Assembly: GCF_000510265.1 (NCBI RefSeq)
Contig: NZ_CP006745.1
Coordinates: 889,654-953,653, forward strand
Direction: 5' to 3'
Length of the DNA stretch: 64,000 bases
From: Candidatus Endolissoclinum faulkneri L5
Lineage (GTDB): Bacteria > Pseudomonadota > Alphaproteobacteria > Thalassobaculales > Thalassobaculaceae
A program made the translations under genes and the position numbers. Below, piece after piece: positions 17,882 through 28,759 of this stretch (the stretch's first letter is position 1; each line of letters starts with the position of its first letter). The notes beneath the pieces were generated by a model. It did no database searches, was not told the DNA's origin, and saw only the letters and a list, made by a program, of their open reading frames with translations.

Positions 17882-19994
17882 AATTAAAAAAACCTAGGCA
17901 AATACACAGAATGATACATTCTACCCGATCTTTCTCGTGGTCAGAGATTAAATATTTGATATTTTAGCAGCAGCGATAGAAGTATCTATAGAATATAGAT
18001 TAAAAAAACTAAAATCCATTTCCTAGCCTAAGCAACCAATCGAATTAAAATGATGATTTTAACAAAAAAAAACTAATATTAAGTAAATAAAATATTACTA
18101 AAGGTTAATTTATTTTAGGTAGCTGAAGTAATAAACAAAAAAAAATTTTTGCCTAGTTGTATTAGATTTAATTTACTCACCTGAATTACTCTTACTTATA
18201 AATAGCTAAGTAATTGAAATACTTGTATAATGCTTGTTAAAGTCAATATATAGCTTACGAGAAAGTCTTAACAAAACTATTAAGAATTAGCTATTATTAT
18301 CTAATTTAAAGTAATTACTTACTTGAAAGTAACATAATTGAATGATCTGATTTACTCCACTTTGTATCACAAGAAATGCTGAACAACAAAAATATTCTTC
18401 GCTAATATCAATCTAGCATTACCGGAATAAGCATTTAGTTTAAAGATGGCTCTGAAATTAAATCAACAGCGCATTCGATATATGCACTTCAGCTGTAATT
18501 ATGTTTAACAGCTAATTATTTAGCCATATATTTGACATTATTAATTATACGCATAAATTATATTATTTATGTAAAAGTCAAAGTTATGACAAGCACCGTT
18601 TCTATTGTTTAGAATAATATATCAGCCAAAACAATTTTAAATTTTATCTATCCAATACCAAAACACAAATAACTTGATGTACGTACCAAAATTCACAATC
18701 GCAACTTGTCTGGGCTATAGCACTAATAAAACGCAATAGATAAACTAAGCTGATTATTTTTCTTTACTGGAATAGTCCAATAGTTACCCAAAAACTGAAT
18801 TACAGTAATCTGCTAAATGTGCATTTCACAACAATTAACAAAATATTGACTCCCTGCTCTAATTATGATGGCATGTCTATGCTGTTCATTGGGATGTATT
18901 TATGAGCATACACTTGTACCCTAATGACTACTATTGAAACATAGTGTGATTTACAATAGTGAAAAGCCAAGCGGATGGCCATAAACTAACTATCCAATTA
19001 ATCAACTATTAAGGCTAAAATAGAACAATAATCGGTAAAGAATTTTTAATTATCATATCTGAATGATGTAGTTTGCTAAAATTTCCTAAGTTTATATTCA
19101 TGAGTAGCTCTTTAAGAGCCAAACATTATAGTAATAGTGATAAATACTATGTAACACATGTTTTGAGTATAGTACCTTAATTTATATAATCAATTACTCT
19201 ATATGGATAGAGTAAAATCGACCTAGTATTTCTTTACACCTAAAGAATATAGGGTTTAACTAAACAATGCTATTAATACATTGGCTATAATAGTCTTGTT
19301 ATTTGAGTTTAATCTTTATGTAGCAAATTAGTAATTAAATTTTACTTACTCCTCATCACTTTATAGTCCCCCACCAATGACAGCACAATAGCCAATAGAG
19401 TCAATTTTTGAAGATTTCTTCCCAGCCTGTATGCATAAATGTTCCCCGATAGCAAAGTAGTATATTGCTGAACTAGCCAAGAAAATTAATACATTTAGCA
19501 GTAAATAAAGCAATAGGTAATTACAATTTCTAGCCTGTTAGATCATTATGAAATTATTTAATGAATACTTATTATTAAACATAATAAAAAACAAAATCAA
19601 TCTACCTCTTATAGATGATCATAACATGATTATGACCTTATAATTCGTCAAATAAAATGAAAAATATCTCCATAAAACTCAAAAAAATTCTTCCTATGCA
19701 TTCCATAATGGATCAGAAAAGAATTTGATATATAGACAAATATACCACTTCTTAATTGAAGTCATTGCTTAATGATAGCAATTACTTCAAACAACCTAAC
19801 AGCTTCAATAATACAATATTCTTTTAATAGGATCAGTAAAATAGTAAGCAAGAATCTCTAATATATTGCTCTATATAATTAATATAGCAATATAAATTAC
19901 TGTTTATTCAACTAGTTGACACATATATACAAAATATAGCGAAGATGCTAAAACTAATCAGCCTCTTAGATCATTACGTTTACTCTTTCCTTAT
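17882..19994. other. Non-coding gap mnmA to coaBC (2.1 kb)
   Basis: Mostly AT-rich drift. One patch, 19361-19537 on the minus strand, is more protein-like and is listed separately. Nothing else recognised. Confidence 0.55.
19361..19537 (-). other. Possible small membrane ORF or gene remnant
   Basis: A 58-codon open stretch without ATG (a TTG at 19480 is the nearest plausible start). It reads a hydrophobic segment (NYLLLYLLNVLIFLASSAIY) and then AIGEHLCIQAGKKSSKIDSI and a glycine-rich end before TAA. The second half is less AT-rich than its surroundings. I recognise no family; it may be the 3' end of an eroded gene or chance. Confidence 0.2.
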
Positions 19995-21179
19995 CTATTG
20001 CTCCACAGATTTTCTAGTTCTCATGATCCAACCACCTCCAAGCAGACGATTGCCAGCATCAGCGTCATAAAAGACTGCTGCTTGTCCTGCAGAAATGCCA
20101 AATTGCATCTCGTCAAGAATCAGCTTGACGCTATCCCCAGCCAAATACAAGGTACCCATAGTAATTTCTTGAGAAGATCGAAGTTTTACAAATACGCGAA
20201 GACTAGAAGATAGGTTAATATTTTCATCAAGTCCCCCTATAAGCCAGTTTAATTCACCAACCATAACATGATTCGTTCCCAATGCTGAGCGCGGGCCAAC
20301 AACAACTCGATGTGTTTCAGGAGATAGGCTAATCACGTAAAGAGGATCGGTATGAGATAAACCATCCATAGCTTTTCTACCGCCTATACCAAGGCCACGG
20401 CGTTGGCCAATCGTATAGTGAATAATACCCTCATGACGACCAATTACCGTACCATCCATATGTACTATTTCACCTGGTTCATATGCTCCAGGGCGCAATT
20501 TTTTAACTACTTCTGAGTATTTGCCATTAGGCACAAAGCAAATATCTTGGCTATCTGGCTTATCTTGCACATTTAGACCAAGCCGATGAGCGTAATCTCT
20601 AGTCTGACTTTTCCTAAAATCTCCTAGAGGAAAACGTAAAAATTCAAGCTGTTCTCTTGTAGTAGTAAACAAGAAATAACTTTGATCTTTAGCTAAGTCG
20701 ATAGCTCTATGAAGTTCAACACCATGAGATCCAAGAACTCTACGTGCATAATGGCCAGTAACCAGCGCAGATGCGCCCAAGCCTCGAGCTGTTGCCAATA
20801 AGTCTCTAAACTTAATTGTTTGGTTGCACTGCACACAAGGGATAGGAGTGATGCCTCGCAAATAGCTGTCAGCAAAATTTTCAATCACTCTCTCGCGAAA
20901 ACGGCTTTCGTAGTCCAACACATAATGCGGAATACCAACTACTTCAGCTACTAATCGAGCATCATAAATATCCTTACCAGAACAACAAGCACCAGCATTA
21001 CCAATCTTTAAACCATGATCGTAAAGCTGCAAAGTAATGCCAACAACGTCATAACCAGCATGCTTCAATAGACAAGCCGTTGTTGAGCTATCAACGCCAC
21101 CAGACATTGCTACGACAACACGCTGATCTCTACGCGGATTAGGTAAGTTTAAATCCAAATCAGGAAGCAAATCATTCAT
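19995..21179 (-). CDS. mnmA: tRNA-specific 2-thiouridylase MnmA
   Basis: Thiolates U34 of tRNA-Lys, -Glu and -Gln. Motifs: PP-loop VVAMSGGVDSSTTA, GxCCSGKDIYDAR, the catalytic Cys in PCVQCNQTIKF, TGHYAR, AKDQSYFLF, the second Cys in QDICFVPNGKY, and the C-terminal HYTIGQRRGLGIGG and GQAAVFYD barrel. Length (394 residues) is normal. ATG at 21179 preferred over TTG three codons upstream. Sulfur is delivered by IscS and, in many bacteria, Tus relay proteins; none is seen here. Stands alone between two gaps of 1.5-2 kb. Confidence 0.97.
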   Translation of the reverse strand: MNDLLPDLDLNLPNPRRDQRVVVAMSGGVDSSTTACLLKHAGYDVVGITLQLYDHGLKIGNAGACCSGKDIYDARLVAEVVGIPHYVLDYESRFRERVIENFADSYLRGITPIPCVQCNQTIKFRDLLATARGLGASALVTGHYARRVLGSHGVELHRAIDLAKDQSYFLFTTTREQLEFLRFPLGDFRKSQTRDYAHRLGLNVQDKPDSQDICFVPNGKYSEVVKKLRPGAYEPGEIVHMDGTVIGRHEGIIHYTIGQRRGLGIGGRKAMDGLSHTDPLYVISLSPETHRVVVGPRSALGTNHVMVGELNWLIGGLDENINLSSSLRVFVKLRSSQEITMGTLYLAGDSVKLILDEMQFGISAGQAAVFYDADAGNRLLGGGWIMRTRKSVEQ

Positions 21180-21198
21180 AAAGCACAAGCATATCTAT

Positions 21199-21232
21199 AC
21201 TGATAAAACTATAGAACTGATAAAACTATAAA
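21199..21232. repeat. 17-bp tandem duplication, one mismatch
   Basis: ACTGATAAAACTATAGA at 21199-21215 followed by a copy at 21216-21232 ending AAA instead of AGA. It sits just upstream of mnmA. Confidence 0.75.
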
Positions 21233-21786
21233 TAAAAACTAGGAAATCATTAGATGATTATAAAATTAATTTCAGCTATAACTGCCAAAGCTTAGTACCC
21301 ATCTCGAATAATTTTGATATAAAAGCTAAGTATCGTAGTCCCATGTGACATATTTTCAATAGTTCATTAAAAAGATCAACTAGCAATGCTGCAGATACTA
21401 GCAAGTTAAAACGACAATTTTAATCTAAGTTATAATTCTAATACAACAAAATTACGCTATTGCTAACTTACCAGCTACAGAATGATTGGTAAAATCTAAT
21501 ACTAACTAAAAATCTATAAAGCAAATTATCACAAAACAGCGCTAGTTAATTCATTAATATAATATGACTACGGATAAGTAATGATTGCTATAAATGATCA
21601 AGCGATAATCTTTCATCAATTGAATACATAATAAAATTTCCAAACGAGCGATATATTAGGTATTAAATAAAATTTTTTACAATTTAATCTTAAATAATTA
21701 CACAAATTACTTATCCTAAGGATAAGTATAAATTAGACAATCACTATCTAGCTAACTAGATAAGATTCCTTTAATGTACACAATAT

Positions 21787-21826
21787 ATGTTTTTGCATAT
21801 ATTTTTATGTTTTTGCATATATTTTT
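21787..21826. repeat. 20-bp perfect tandem duplication
   Basis: Units 21787-21806 and 21807-21826, ATGTTTTTGCATATATTTTT. Non-coding. Confidence 0.85.
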
Positions 21827-22692
21827 ACAAATTTTTACTTTGTAACTAATAACAAGCTTTAATCGTAAAAAATAGTAACTAAGATAGTTTGATTTAGCCT
21901 CCACCTAATATATTATTACGTACCAATGCAATATTGCCTAAGTTTATGATAATAATCATATCGAAGCGAATTTCATAACAGAAAGCAATATCTTACTGTC
22001 TATGATTAACAACAGTGCTCGCAAAAGCTTGAAATAATAAGTTCAATGAAATCTCTTTCAATCAGAGGAAATTTTATGGTAAAAATGGGGGGATATAGAT
22101 GGTGAGATATAAACAACGATAAAGTCAACCTACACAAAATTTATAACAAATAACACAAATTTGTAGCAAACATAAAGAGTTGCAATTATATTAAAACTGA
22201 TCTTAGCACTTTTGATGATATCGCCTTAATAGCTTTTGCAGAACATGATATTCACAAAAACACAAAACTGTGAATAACCTTGTTGGAATTAGGTAGGGTA
22301 TTGTTTGTGTCAATTAATTTCACTTCAAATTACTACTAGATAAATAATCATCCATATACTACCTTTTTGTGTAAAAAAACCTTGTTTATAGAGAAACAGA
22401 CAAAATATTATACTCTGATAGTAAAGTAAAAGCTTTTAACGAGCCATTTATAGACAGAATTATAAATCCGGATATGGATTTATTTTTTATAACAACTAGC
22501 AAAATTGCTCAAAAGAATTAATCGCTCGCCTAAGCAAAACCATCTTAATTATACTACTACGACCTCATGATAATGTCTTAATCTTAGAATCGATAAATGA
22601 TAGCTAGATAAATAATCGATAATATTTTACTTACAGCATTATTAATCATTATTATATAGAATAAAATAATATTATTAATCTAGCAATAATTT

Positions 22693-23352
22693 TTACTCGC
22701 GACGCAAAAGCCAGTCGATCAAAATATTGCTTACGCTTTTCTCTTTAAAAGCATTATCCATAGCATCACGATCGTAAATTGTTTCTACCCAATTGCGAAA
22801 AGTAATTCCACTTTCTTTTTCTGCCTGCAGGTATTGCTCATAAAAAAAATCAATAACTCCTGTTTTAGCTTGTCTGACATGTCCATAACGCAAAGATAAG
22901 TGGTTCTTCATAGCCTGGCGTAAAGGAACCTTTTTATGCTGCCATAAATACATCGTTGCCATAAATCCAGTTCTATCTGCTCCAGATTTACAATGCATCA
23001 ATACTGGATATTCTAAGTTTTTCCAAATATCTATGCTAGCTAGCATAGTTAGCTTGTTTGAGGCTGAGCGTGAACGAATAGGAAAATCGACTAAATTAAG
23101 TTTAAGTTCTGCACATGCAGCACGTTCCAGAGTATAGGTAGCGTCATTACGGAAACCTCGTAAATTCAAGATTGTTTTAAAGCCTTCTGCTTTTATTTTG
23201 CGCAAATGAGTAGGACTAGGTTGAGCAGAACGCCAAAGATCTTTATCAACCCTGCACTTATTCAAAAAAAATACACGCACAAAGCCATGATCAACTAACA
23301 TGAGATTCCACCAAGCTGCACGGCGAATAGTATCAGTTATAATATCCAGCAT
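22693..23352 (-). CDS. Dual-specificity/tyrosine-type protein phosphatase
   Basis: Cysteine-dependent phosphatase with the P-loop signature HCKSGADRTGF (Cys at about residue 121, Arg 127), preceded by WRSAQPSPTHLRKIKAEGF, ILNLRG and FPIRSRSAS, a pattern of the bacterial dual-specificity group. 219 residues from ATG at 23352; the frame is open 11 codons further, but that would overlap the promoter of the divergent exporter. The substrate is unknown; small relatives act on proteins or on lipid or inositol phosphates. Position next to an MsbA-like lipid exporter suggests, by inference only, a link to lipid A or envelope phosphate metabolism. No signal peptide; cytoplasmic. Confidence 0.85.
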   Translation of the reverse strand: MLDIITDTIRRAAWWNLMLVDHGFVRVFFLNKCRVDKDLWRSAQPSPTHLRKIKAEGFKTILNLRGFRNDATYTLERAACAELKLNLVDFPIRSRSASNKLTMLASIDIWKNLEYPVLMHCKSGADRTGFMATMYLWQHKKVPLRQAMKNHLSLRYGHVRQAKTGVIDFFYEQYLQAEKESGITFRNWVETIYDRDAMDNAFKEKSVSNILIDWLLRRE

Positions 23353-23398
23353 TTTAGCAATCTTTCGCAAGCCTACTGTCAACAAAATCAGAAATCAA

Positions 23399-25183
23399 AT
23401 GATCGGTATAAATCACAAAAAAATTAAAATTTTGCTAAAAGACACTTGTACCGACTTGCTATTGTTTCGCTTGTGGAAAACCTTCGTACAAGTATACGCA
23501 AAATGGTTAGTTTACGCTACTATTGCCATGGTGATGGTAGCTTTAACAACAGCTGTTACCGCTTGGTTAATGGATCCTATTGTTGATAAAGTCTTCGTAG
23601 AAAGAAACTATTCTATGCTATGGCTAGTTAGCTTTGCGGTAATGATAACCTTTGCGGTGAAAGCCTTAGCATCTTTTTTTCAGGAAGCTCTCCTTGCTAA
23701 AGTGGGAGGAAGAATTGTAGCAGACGTTCAACTTAGATTGTTCATTCATATCATCAATCAGGATATAGCATTCTTCCAAAGTCAATCTACGGGAGTACTA
23801 GTATCACACTTTACTGTCAACGTCCAGGCTTTACGTCAAACAGCTTCTAGTGCCATAGTTGGGTTAATACGTGACGGTTTATCGGCAATATTCTTGTTTG
23901 GAGTAATGATATACCAAGATTGGCAGCTATCATTAATCGCTTTGTTGATCACACCGATCACTATCTTGCCTATACAAAAATTAGGTAAACACATGCGGCA
24001 AGTTTCTAGTGTAGTACAAGTCTGTATGGGAAATTTAACAACACTGCTAAATCAGTCTTTTCAGAGTATTCGGGTGATCAAAGCCTATGTAATGGAGAGA
24101 TCAGAAACTAAACGCATTTACGCGTTAAGTAATGAAATTTATCAAATAACTTACCAGCAAAGCCTAGTACGTGCTGCTGTGCAGCCGATTGTCGATGGAT
24201 TCGGTGGTTTAGCTATAGCAGCCATAATCGTTTATGGAGGATATCAAGTTATTGAAGAAAGAACGACTCCGGGAGCTTTCTTCTCTTTCATTACTGCTAT
24301 ACTAATGATTTATCAACCGTTGCGCGGCCTTGGGAAAGTTAGCACAACTTTGCAGGAAGGTTTGGCAGCGGCTGAGCGGCTATTTGTCCTGTTTGATTAT
24401 CGTTCAAATACAGTCGAAGCACCTTATGCAAAAGCCATGGTACGAGCTCCAGCCGACATTGCTCTAAAGGATGTGAGATTCAGCTATTCCGAGGGAAATG
24501 AAGCGTTAGCTGGTATTAATTTAGTAGCTCCAGCTGGCAAAATTACTGCATTAGTTGGTCCTAGCGGTGCTGGCAAAAGTACTATTATTAATCTTATTCC
24601 ACGATTTTTTGACGTAGACAGTGGCTCAGTCACTATTGGTGGAAGCGATGTGCGTGCTTTAACTATAAATAGCTTACGTGATTCAATAGCTTTGGTAAGT
24701 CAAGAAATTGTCCTTTTTGATGATACCGTTGCTGAAAATATTCGTTTTGCTCGATCCGAAGCTACGGATGAGGAATTGCATGCAGCAGCTCAAGTTGCAG
24801 CACACTCTTTTATTACTTCCTTACCAAAGGGCTATAATACTCGAATAGGTGAATGCGGACTTAAGCTATCTGGCGGTCAACGACAACGCATTGCTATTAC
24901 ACGTGCTATACTGAAAAACGCACCAATTTTACTGCTTGATGAAGCAACTAATGCGCTAGATAGCGAATCAGAGCGGCAGATACATAATGCAATTGTAAAA
25001 CTTATGAAAAATAGAACCGTCTTGATTAGCACACACAGGATATCTACGCTGCTAGAAGCAGATGTCATTCATGCTGTTGAAGGCGGAAAAGTAGTAGAAA
25101 GTGGTAACCATCAAGCGCTAATGAAGATAGGAGGAACTTACGCTCAGCTTTACGCTAGACAATCCCAAAATTCTCTGAAGTAG
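23399..25183 (+). CDS. msbA: MsbA-like lipid exporter, ABC transporter with fused membrane and ATPase domains
   Basis: A half-transporter (594 residues) that works as a homodimer in the inner membrane, most likely flipping lipid A or a related lipid. N-terminal type I exporter membrane domain with six helices (about 20-320; VYATIAMVMVALTTAVTAW is the first) and C-terminal nucleotide-binding domain with Walker A GPSGAGKST (about 387), Q-loop VSQEIVLFDDTVAENI, signature LSGGQRQRIAITRAI, Walker B ILLLDEATNALD and H-loop ISTHRIST. ATG at 23399 chosen; an upstream in-frame start at 23300 would overlap the phosphatase. Only 46 bp separate the two divergent starts, implying a shared control region. 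Substrate assigned from family likeness only. Confidence 0.88.
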   Translation: MIGINHKKIKILLKDTCTDLLLFRLWKTFVQVYAKWLVYATIAMVMVALTTAVTAWLMDPIVDKVFVERNYSMLWLVSFAVMITFAVKALASFFQEALLAKVGGRIVADVQLRLFIHIINQDIAFFQSQSTGVLVSHFTVNVQALRQTASSAIVGLIRDGLSAIFLFGVMIYQDWQLSLIALLITPITILPIQKLGKHMRQVSSVVQVCMGNLTTLLNQSFQSIRVIKAYVMERSETKRIYALSNEIYQITYQQSLVRAAVQPIVDGFGGLAIAAIIVYGGYQVIEERTTPGAFFSFITAILMIYQPLRGLGKVSTTLQEGLAAAERLFVLFDYRSNTVEAPYAKAMVRAPADIALKDVRFSYSEGNEALAGINLVAPAGKITALVGPSGAGKSTIINLIPRFFDVDSGSVTIGGSDVRALTINSLRDSIALVSQEIVLFDDTVAENIRFARSEATDEELHAAAQVAAHSFITSLPKGYNTRIGECGLKLSGGQRQRIAITRAILKNAPILLLDEATNALDSESERQIHNAIVKLMKNRTVLISTHRISTLLEADVIHAVEGGKVVESGNHQALMKIGGTYAQLYARQSQNSLK

Positions 25184-26148
25184 ATTCATAATAAACAACG
25201 GACAAAGAGATCATTAAAGTCAAAATATAATCCTATAAAAATATTAATTTTAAGTATTAAGGTTTAGATACAAAAATTATAAATAATACTGCTGCAATTA
25301 ATAAAAATACGTTTTTATAATACGAGTAAATCTATCTGGATAATTTTGTTTTATAAATGGAAGTGTAGACTTCATTTATTTTATAATTAATAATGGGAGC
25401 GCTTAATAATTAACTTAAAGCACAAATCATAAATCAAAGAGTAGATAATCGTTTCTACAAAAACGTCTAGCTACCACTTTTCCAATGAACCAAGATAATA
25501 ACAATCCCCAAATATATAATACATAAGCTATTGCATTATCCTAATCATACATAGGTCTCTTCCGGAATATTTCTACCTTCTCCTCGGCTATCCTTAAAAG
25601 ATAACGATCAGAATAATCATTAGAATACCAAATACTGATATCAAAAATATATATCTTAAGTATACTGCCCAGTATTTATTGTCCTAGGTTTAAAAAATAA
25701 TTGAGTTAACAGCGTTAACTTCAACAAATGAAGCAATTATAATTATAAGTAAATACTTATACGCAATCAAAGTATTGTCTTAAAACATAATTTTTTAAGC
25801 TAGATCCCCTAAAATCCAAATAACCAAGTTGAGACATAAATAACTAAGAATATAAAAACAAAATTATAATCAAAAAAGTCACATTTTTGTTCTTTGACAT
25901 TTTAAGGTTTCAATCTAATTTTGAATAGCATTATCGGTTTATAGGCTTTGAATTTTAAAAAACAGAAAACCTCTCTCGCTGCCCTTCTCAAGGTATAAGA
26001 TTTAATCTTGATAATGTAATTCGAATTATCATTCTAAAGTAAAATTTAATCGTATCCAATACGGCTAATTTTAAGCAAAATATCGGGCAATATATTTTAA
26101 ATGTATAACAAATAGAATATAGCTGCTCCAGTACTATTATATTCCTGT
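25184..26148. other. Non-coding gap exporter to DUF2062 gene
   Basis: AT-rich, no credible gene, although the genes on both sides are often close together in relatives. This gap may be the site of lost sequence. Confidence 0.5.
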
Positions 26149-26691
26149 ATGGTGAGTAGGCCGAGATTGCAAATAAAAATAATCGGTAAGATATTACGTC
26201 AGTGGAAGAAAACAAGTATGTCGCCCGGAGTAATTTCCCGTTCAATATCTATGGGAATGGTAGTTGGATTTTCACCGACTGTCGGTCTGCAAGCGCTAAT
26301 ATGCTTCCTTATCACATTTATTTGCAACCGTTTATGGCGTCAGGATACTTTTGACTGGATAATTGCCTTAATTGGTTCGTTAGTAGTTAACCCATTAACC
26401 TTAGTACCAACTTACACGTTTTATTACTGGGTTGGATGCCACGCGATCAGATGCTCCAATGTGATGGAGGTACAAGATTTTAAAAATATTAGGTATTTTT
26501 TGTACGCTTTAAAAGAAGGTACCGCTGCAATATTTCTAGGATCAGTACCATTTATGATTATCGGCTTAGCGTTGGGATATTACATAGGAAAAATAATTGA
26601 GCGCCTGTTGGAAACTCGAATACAACGTCGTAAAGAACGTATGCTTAAGAAAAAGCTTAGCAACAAATCCAGTAAAACTGCATACAAATAA
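26149..26691 (+). CDS. DUF2062 membrane protein
   Basis: 180 residues with the DUF2062 pattern: basic N terminus, SPGVISRSISMGMVVGFSPT (charged helix plus GFSP turn), a first membrane stretch VGLQALICFLITFICNRLWR, then LIGSLVVNPLTLVPTYTFYY, a second hydrophobic stretch FLGSVPFMIIGLALGYYIG and a very basic tail (RIQRRKERMLKKKL). The function of DUF2062 is not established. In Rhodospirillales it can lie near lipid-related genes, and here it follows the MsbA-like exporter in the same direction, although 965 bp apart. ATG at 26149; no clear Shine-Dalgarno. Confidence 0.8.
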   Translation: MVSRPRLQIKIIGKILRQWKKTSMSPGVISRSISMGMVVGFSPTVGLQALICFLITFICNRLWRQDTFDWIIALIGSLVVNPLTLVPTYTFYYWVGCHAIRCSNVMEVQDFKNIRYFLYALKEGTAAIFLGSVPFMIIGLALGYYIGKIIERLLETRIQRRKERMLKKKLSNKSSKTAYK

Positions 26692-28759
26692 AATACTACA
26701 CAAAGTAAGTAACGAATGATTTACACCACCTAGATAAAAGTGCAATAGTTTCCCTGGAATATGATGCCTCGCATGCTACTCCAAAACTAGCTTACAAGCT
26801 ATCCAAAACGAATCTTTGGTATTAGCTTAAAGCTATTAATCACAGTATAAATTACAAATAACAAGTTAATTAAGCAGTAGTAATAAGCATAAATTATAAA
26901 ATACCAAGCAAAAATCTTACTTTTATAGAAAAGCACTTACATTTTCAAGTTTTTCTAAAATATAACTTAATCTTTAATACTATTAAGATATAATTATTAT
27001 CGAATTAAATTTAATAAAATTATTATGTACTGTAATTGAAATAGTGCAACTGTAGGAGCAATATTAACTTATAATATTTAATTATCTAGATGTTTATGAG
27101 AAGAAAAATAACTATTTATTATACTATCCACCAGGGTAAAAATAAAAAAAGCACTATTTTATGTTGTTTTACTAAATTTAGTATTAGATTAATTTTTTTA
27201 TTCAGACTAAGTTAAAATCAAGATCATTTCTAATTTAGATCAAAGTATTTGATTGAAGCTATTGCTAAAATATCCAGTAGTTTTGGTATTTCATTGCCTT
27301 AATCAGATCATAGCGTAATCATTATCAATTAACTAATAAGCAAAATTTATCTGACTGAAAAATTATTTAAAATAAAGATAGCTGAATTTCTTCTTATAAA
27401 GAAAAAATGCTTAATGAAAATGTTTGCTGCAAAATAAGCAATGATTATTGTAGAATACTAATGTCTGCAAGCATACAGCAAATCTTAATTAATTATTGAA
27501 TCACAAGCAAATATAGCAAAAGTCCACGATCTTGTTAAGATTTATCTAGTACAATATACGCTAGGAAACTTGTATTCGTTTGATTGTAGCACAATTTGCT
27601 AATTTAAAAAACATTTAATCGAGAAGGATGATAAAATTCTAAATTATGAATAAACTAGCCAAATAAACCTAAAAGAGTACATTAACAGAATAGCACTAAC
27701 AAAATAGGAGACAAGAGTATATGCGCTATTGCATCTACAATAATATTAAACAGATATTTCTTCTGTTTAGAGACAGCAAAATGACCAAAACGAAGGCTAA
27801 CTGGCCAGGTCATTAATAAGAATACTTTTCTTAACGAATTTTAGTTCCTTAAGCTTGTTATATGAAATAACTAGCTTAAGAGTGCACTCATAGCTATTTG
27901 ATATGGTTAAACCATAATTAAGATAATAGTGGTCTTAAAAAGCACTAGCCTATCACTATAATTAAATTGCTAAATGAAACAAAGCTAAGATCAATAAAAT
28001 AAGCGCTATAGATAGTACCCAGGATTAAAGTAAGCAACCTTACAAAAAACTACAGTAAACTCATTCTTGTTGTCGTTGAGATATACTAATGTTATATTCG
28101 ATAATGGGAATCTTGCAGCAAGATTCATTCAGCTCATCACCAAAAAAACACTAATAGAATCATTGAAGATCGCAGACTAAACTAGCTGATAAAATTCAGG
28201 TTGCTTACTATTATACTTATTTGCTCTCAATCTCATAGAAGTATCCTCGACTAAAAATAAAAATTAAGCTAGACTATAATGCTATTCTCCTTAAATGTAA
28301 TCTCCCATAATAATGCTACTAAAGATTGCTTTTACTCACCGGAAGATCTTTTGTTAAGTATAAATAAAATTCAGTTCAGTCCTCCTAGGATCAATTTTAT
28401 GTATGCTGAATTAAATTTTCCCAATAGCTAAGAAGTAGTTTAAAGAATATAAAATACTACGAAGATGATGTAAAATAAAACTTACCCAATGTAAGCATAG
28501 CACAGAATTCTGCTACTAATTAAATCAACATTGCTAGCTAAGCAATCATAGTGCAAGGATTTTTCAATAAAAAGCTACACTTTCAATTAGAATAGAAAGT
28601 TTGTTGAGCGAACATAATATTCTATAAAACATCAGATCTCATGTCCTAAATAATCAATATCGCGCAAATAAACATTGTTATGATTAGAAAGATTTTTATA
28701 GTGATAGGTTTGATTCAAAAAATACTAAACAAAGCAGTAAACTATTGCTTAGCCTAGAA
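26692..28759. other. Non-coding gap (2.1 kb) after the DUF2062 gene
   Basis: Convergent gap with no recognisable gene or RNA on either strand; many short stops in all frames. Confidence 0.6.

Larger units (their letters stand above)
21180..22692. other. Non-coding gap phosphatase to mnmA
   Basis: No gene recognised. Contains a 17-bp near-perfect tandem pair (21199-21232) and a perfect 20-bp pair (21787-21826). Confidence 0.6.

Noticed and set aside
23300-23398. Longer N terminus for the MsbA-like exporter
   Set aside because: It would overlap the start of the divergent phosphatase and adds residues not typical of the family; ATG at 23399 is preferred.
26692-28759. Possible hidden RNA genes in the large gaps (RNase P, tmRNA, SRP RNA, rRNA)
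   Set aside because: I looked for their conserved cores and found none; only the four tRNAs are convincing.
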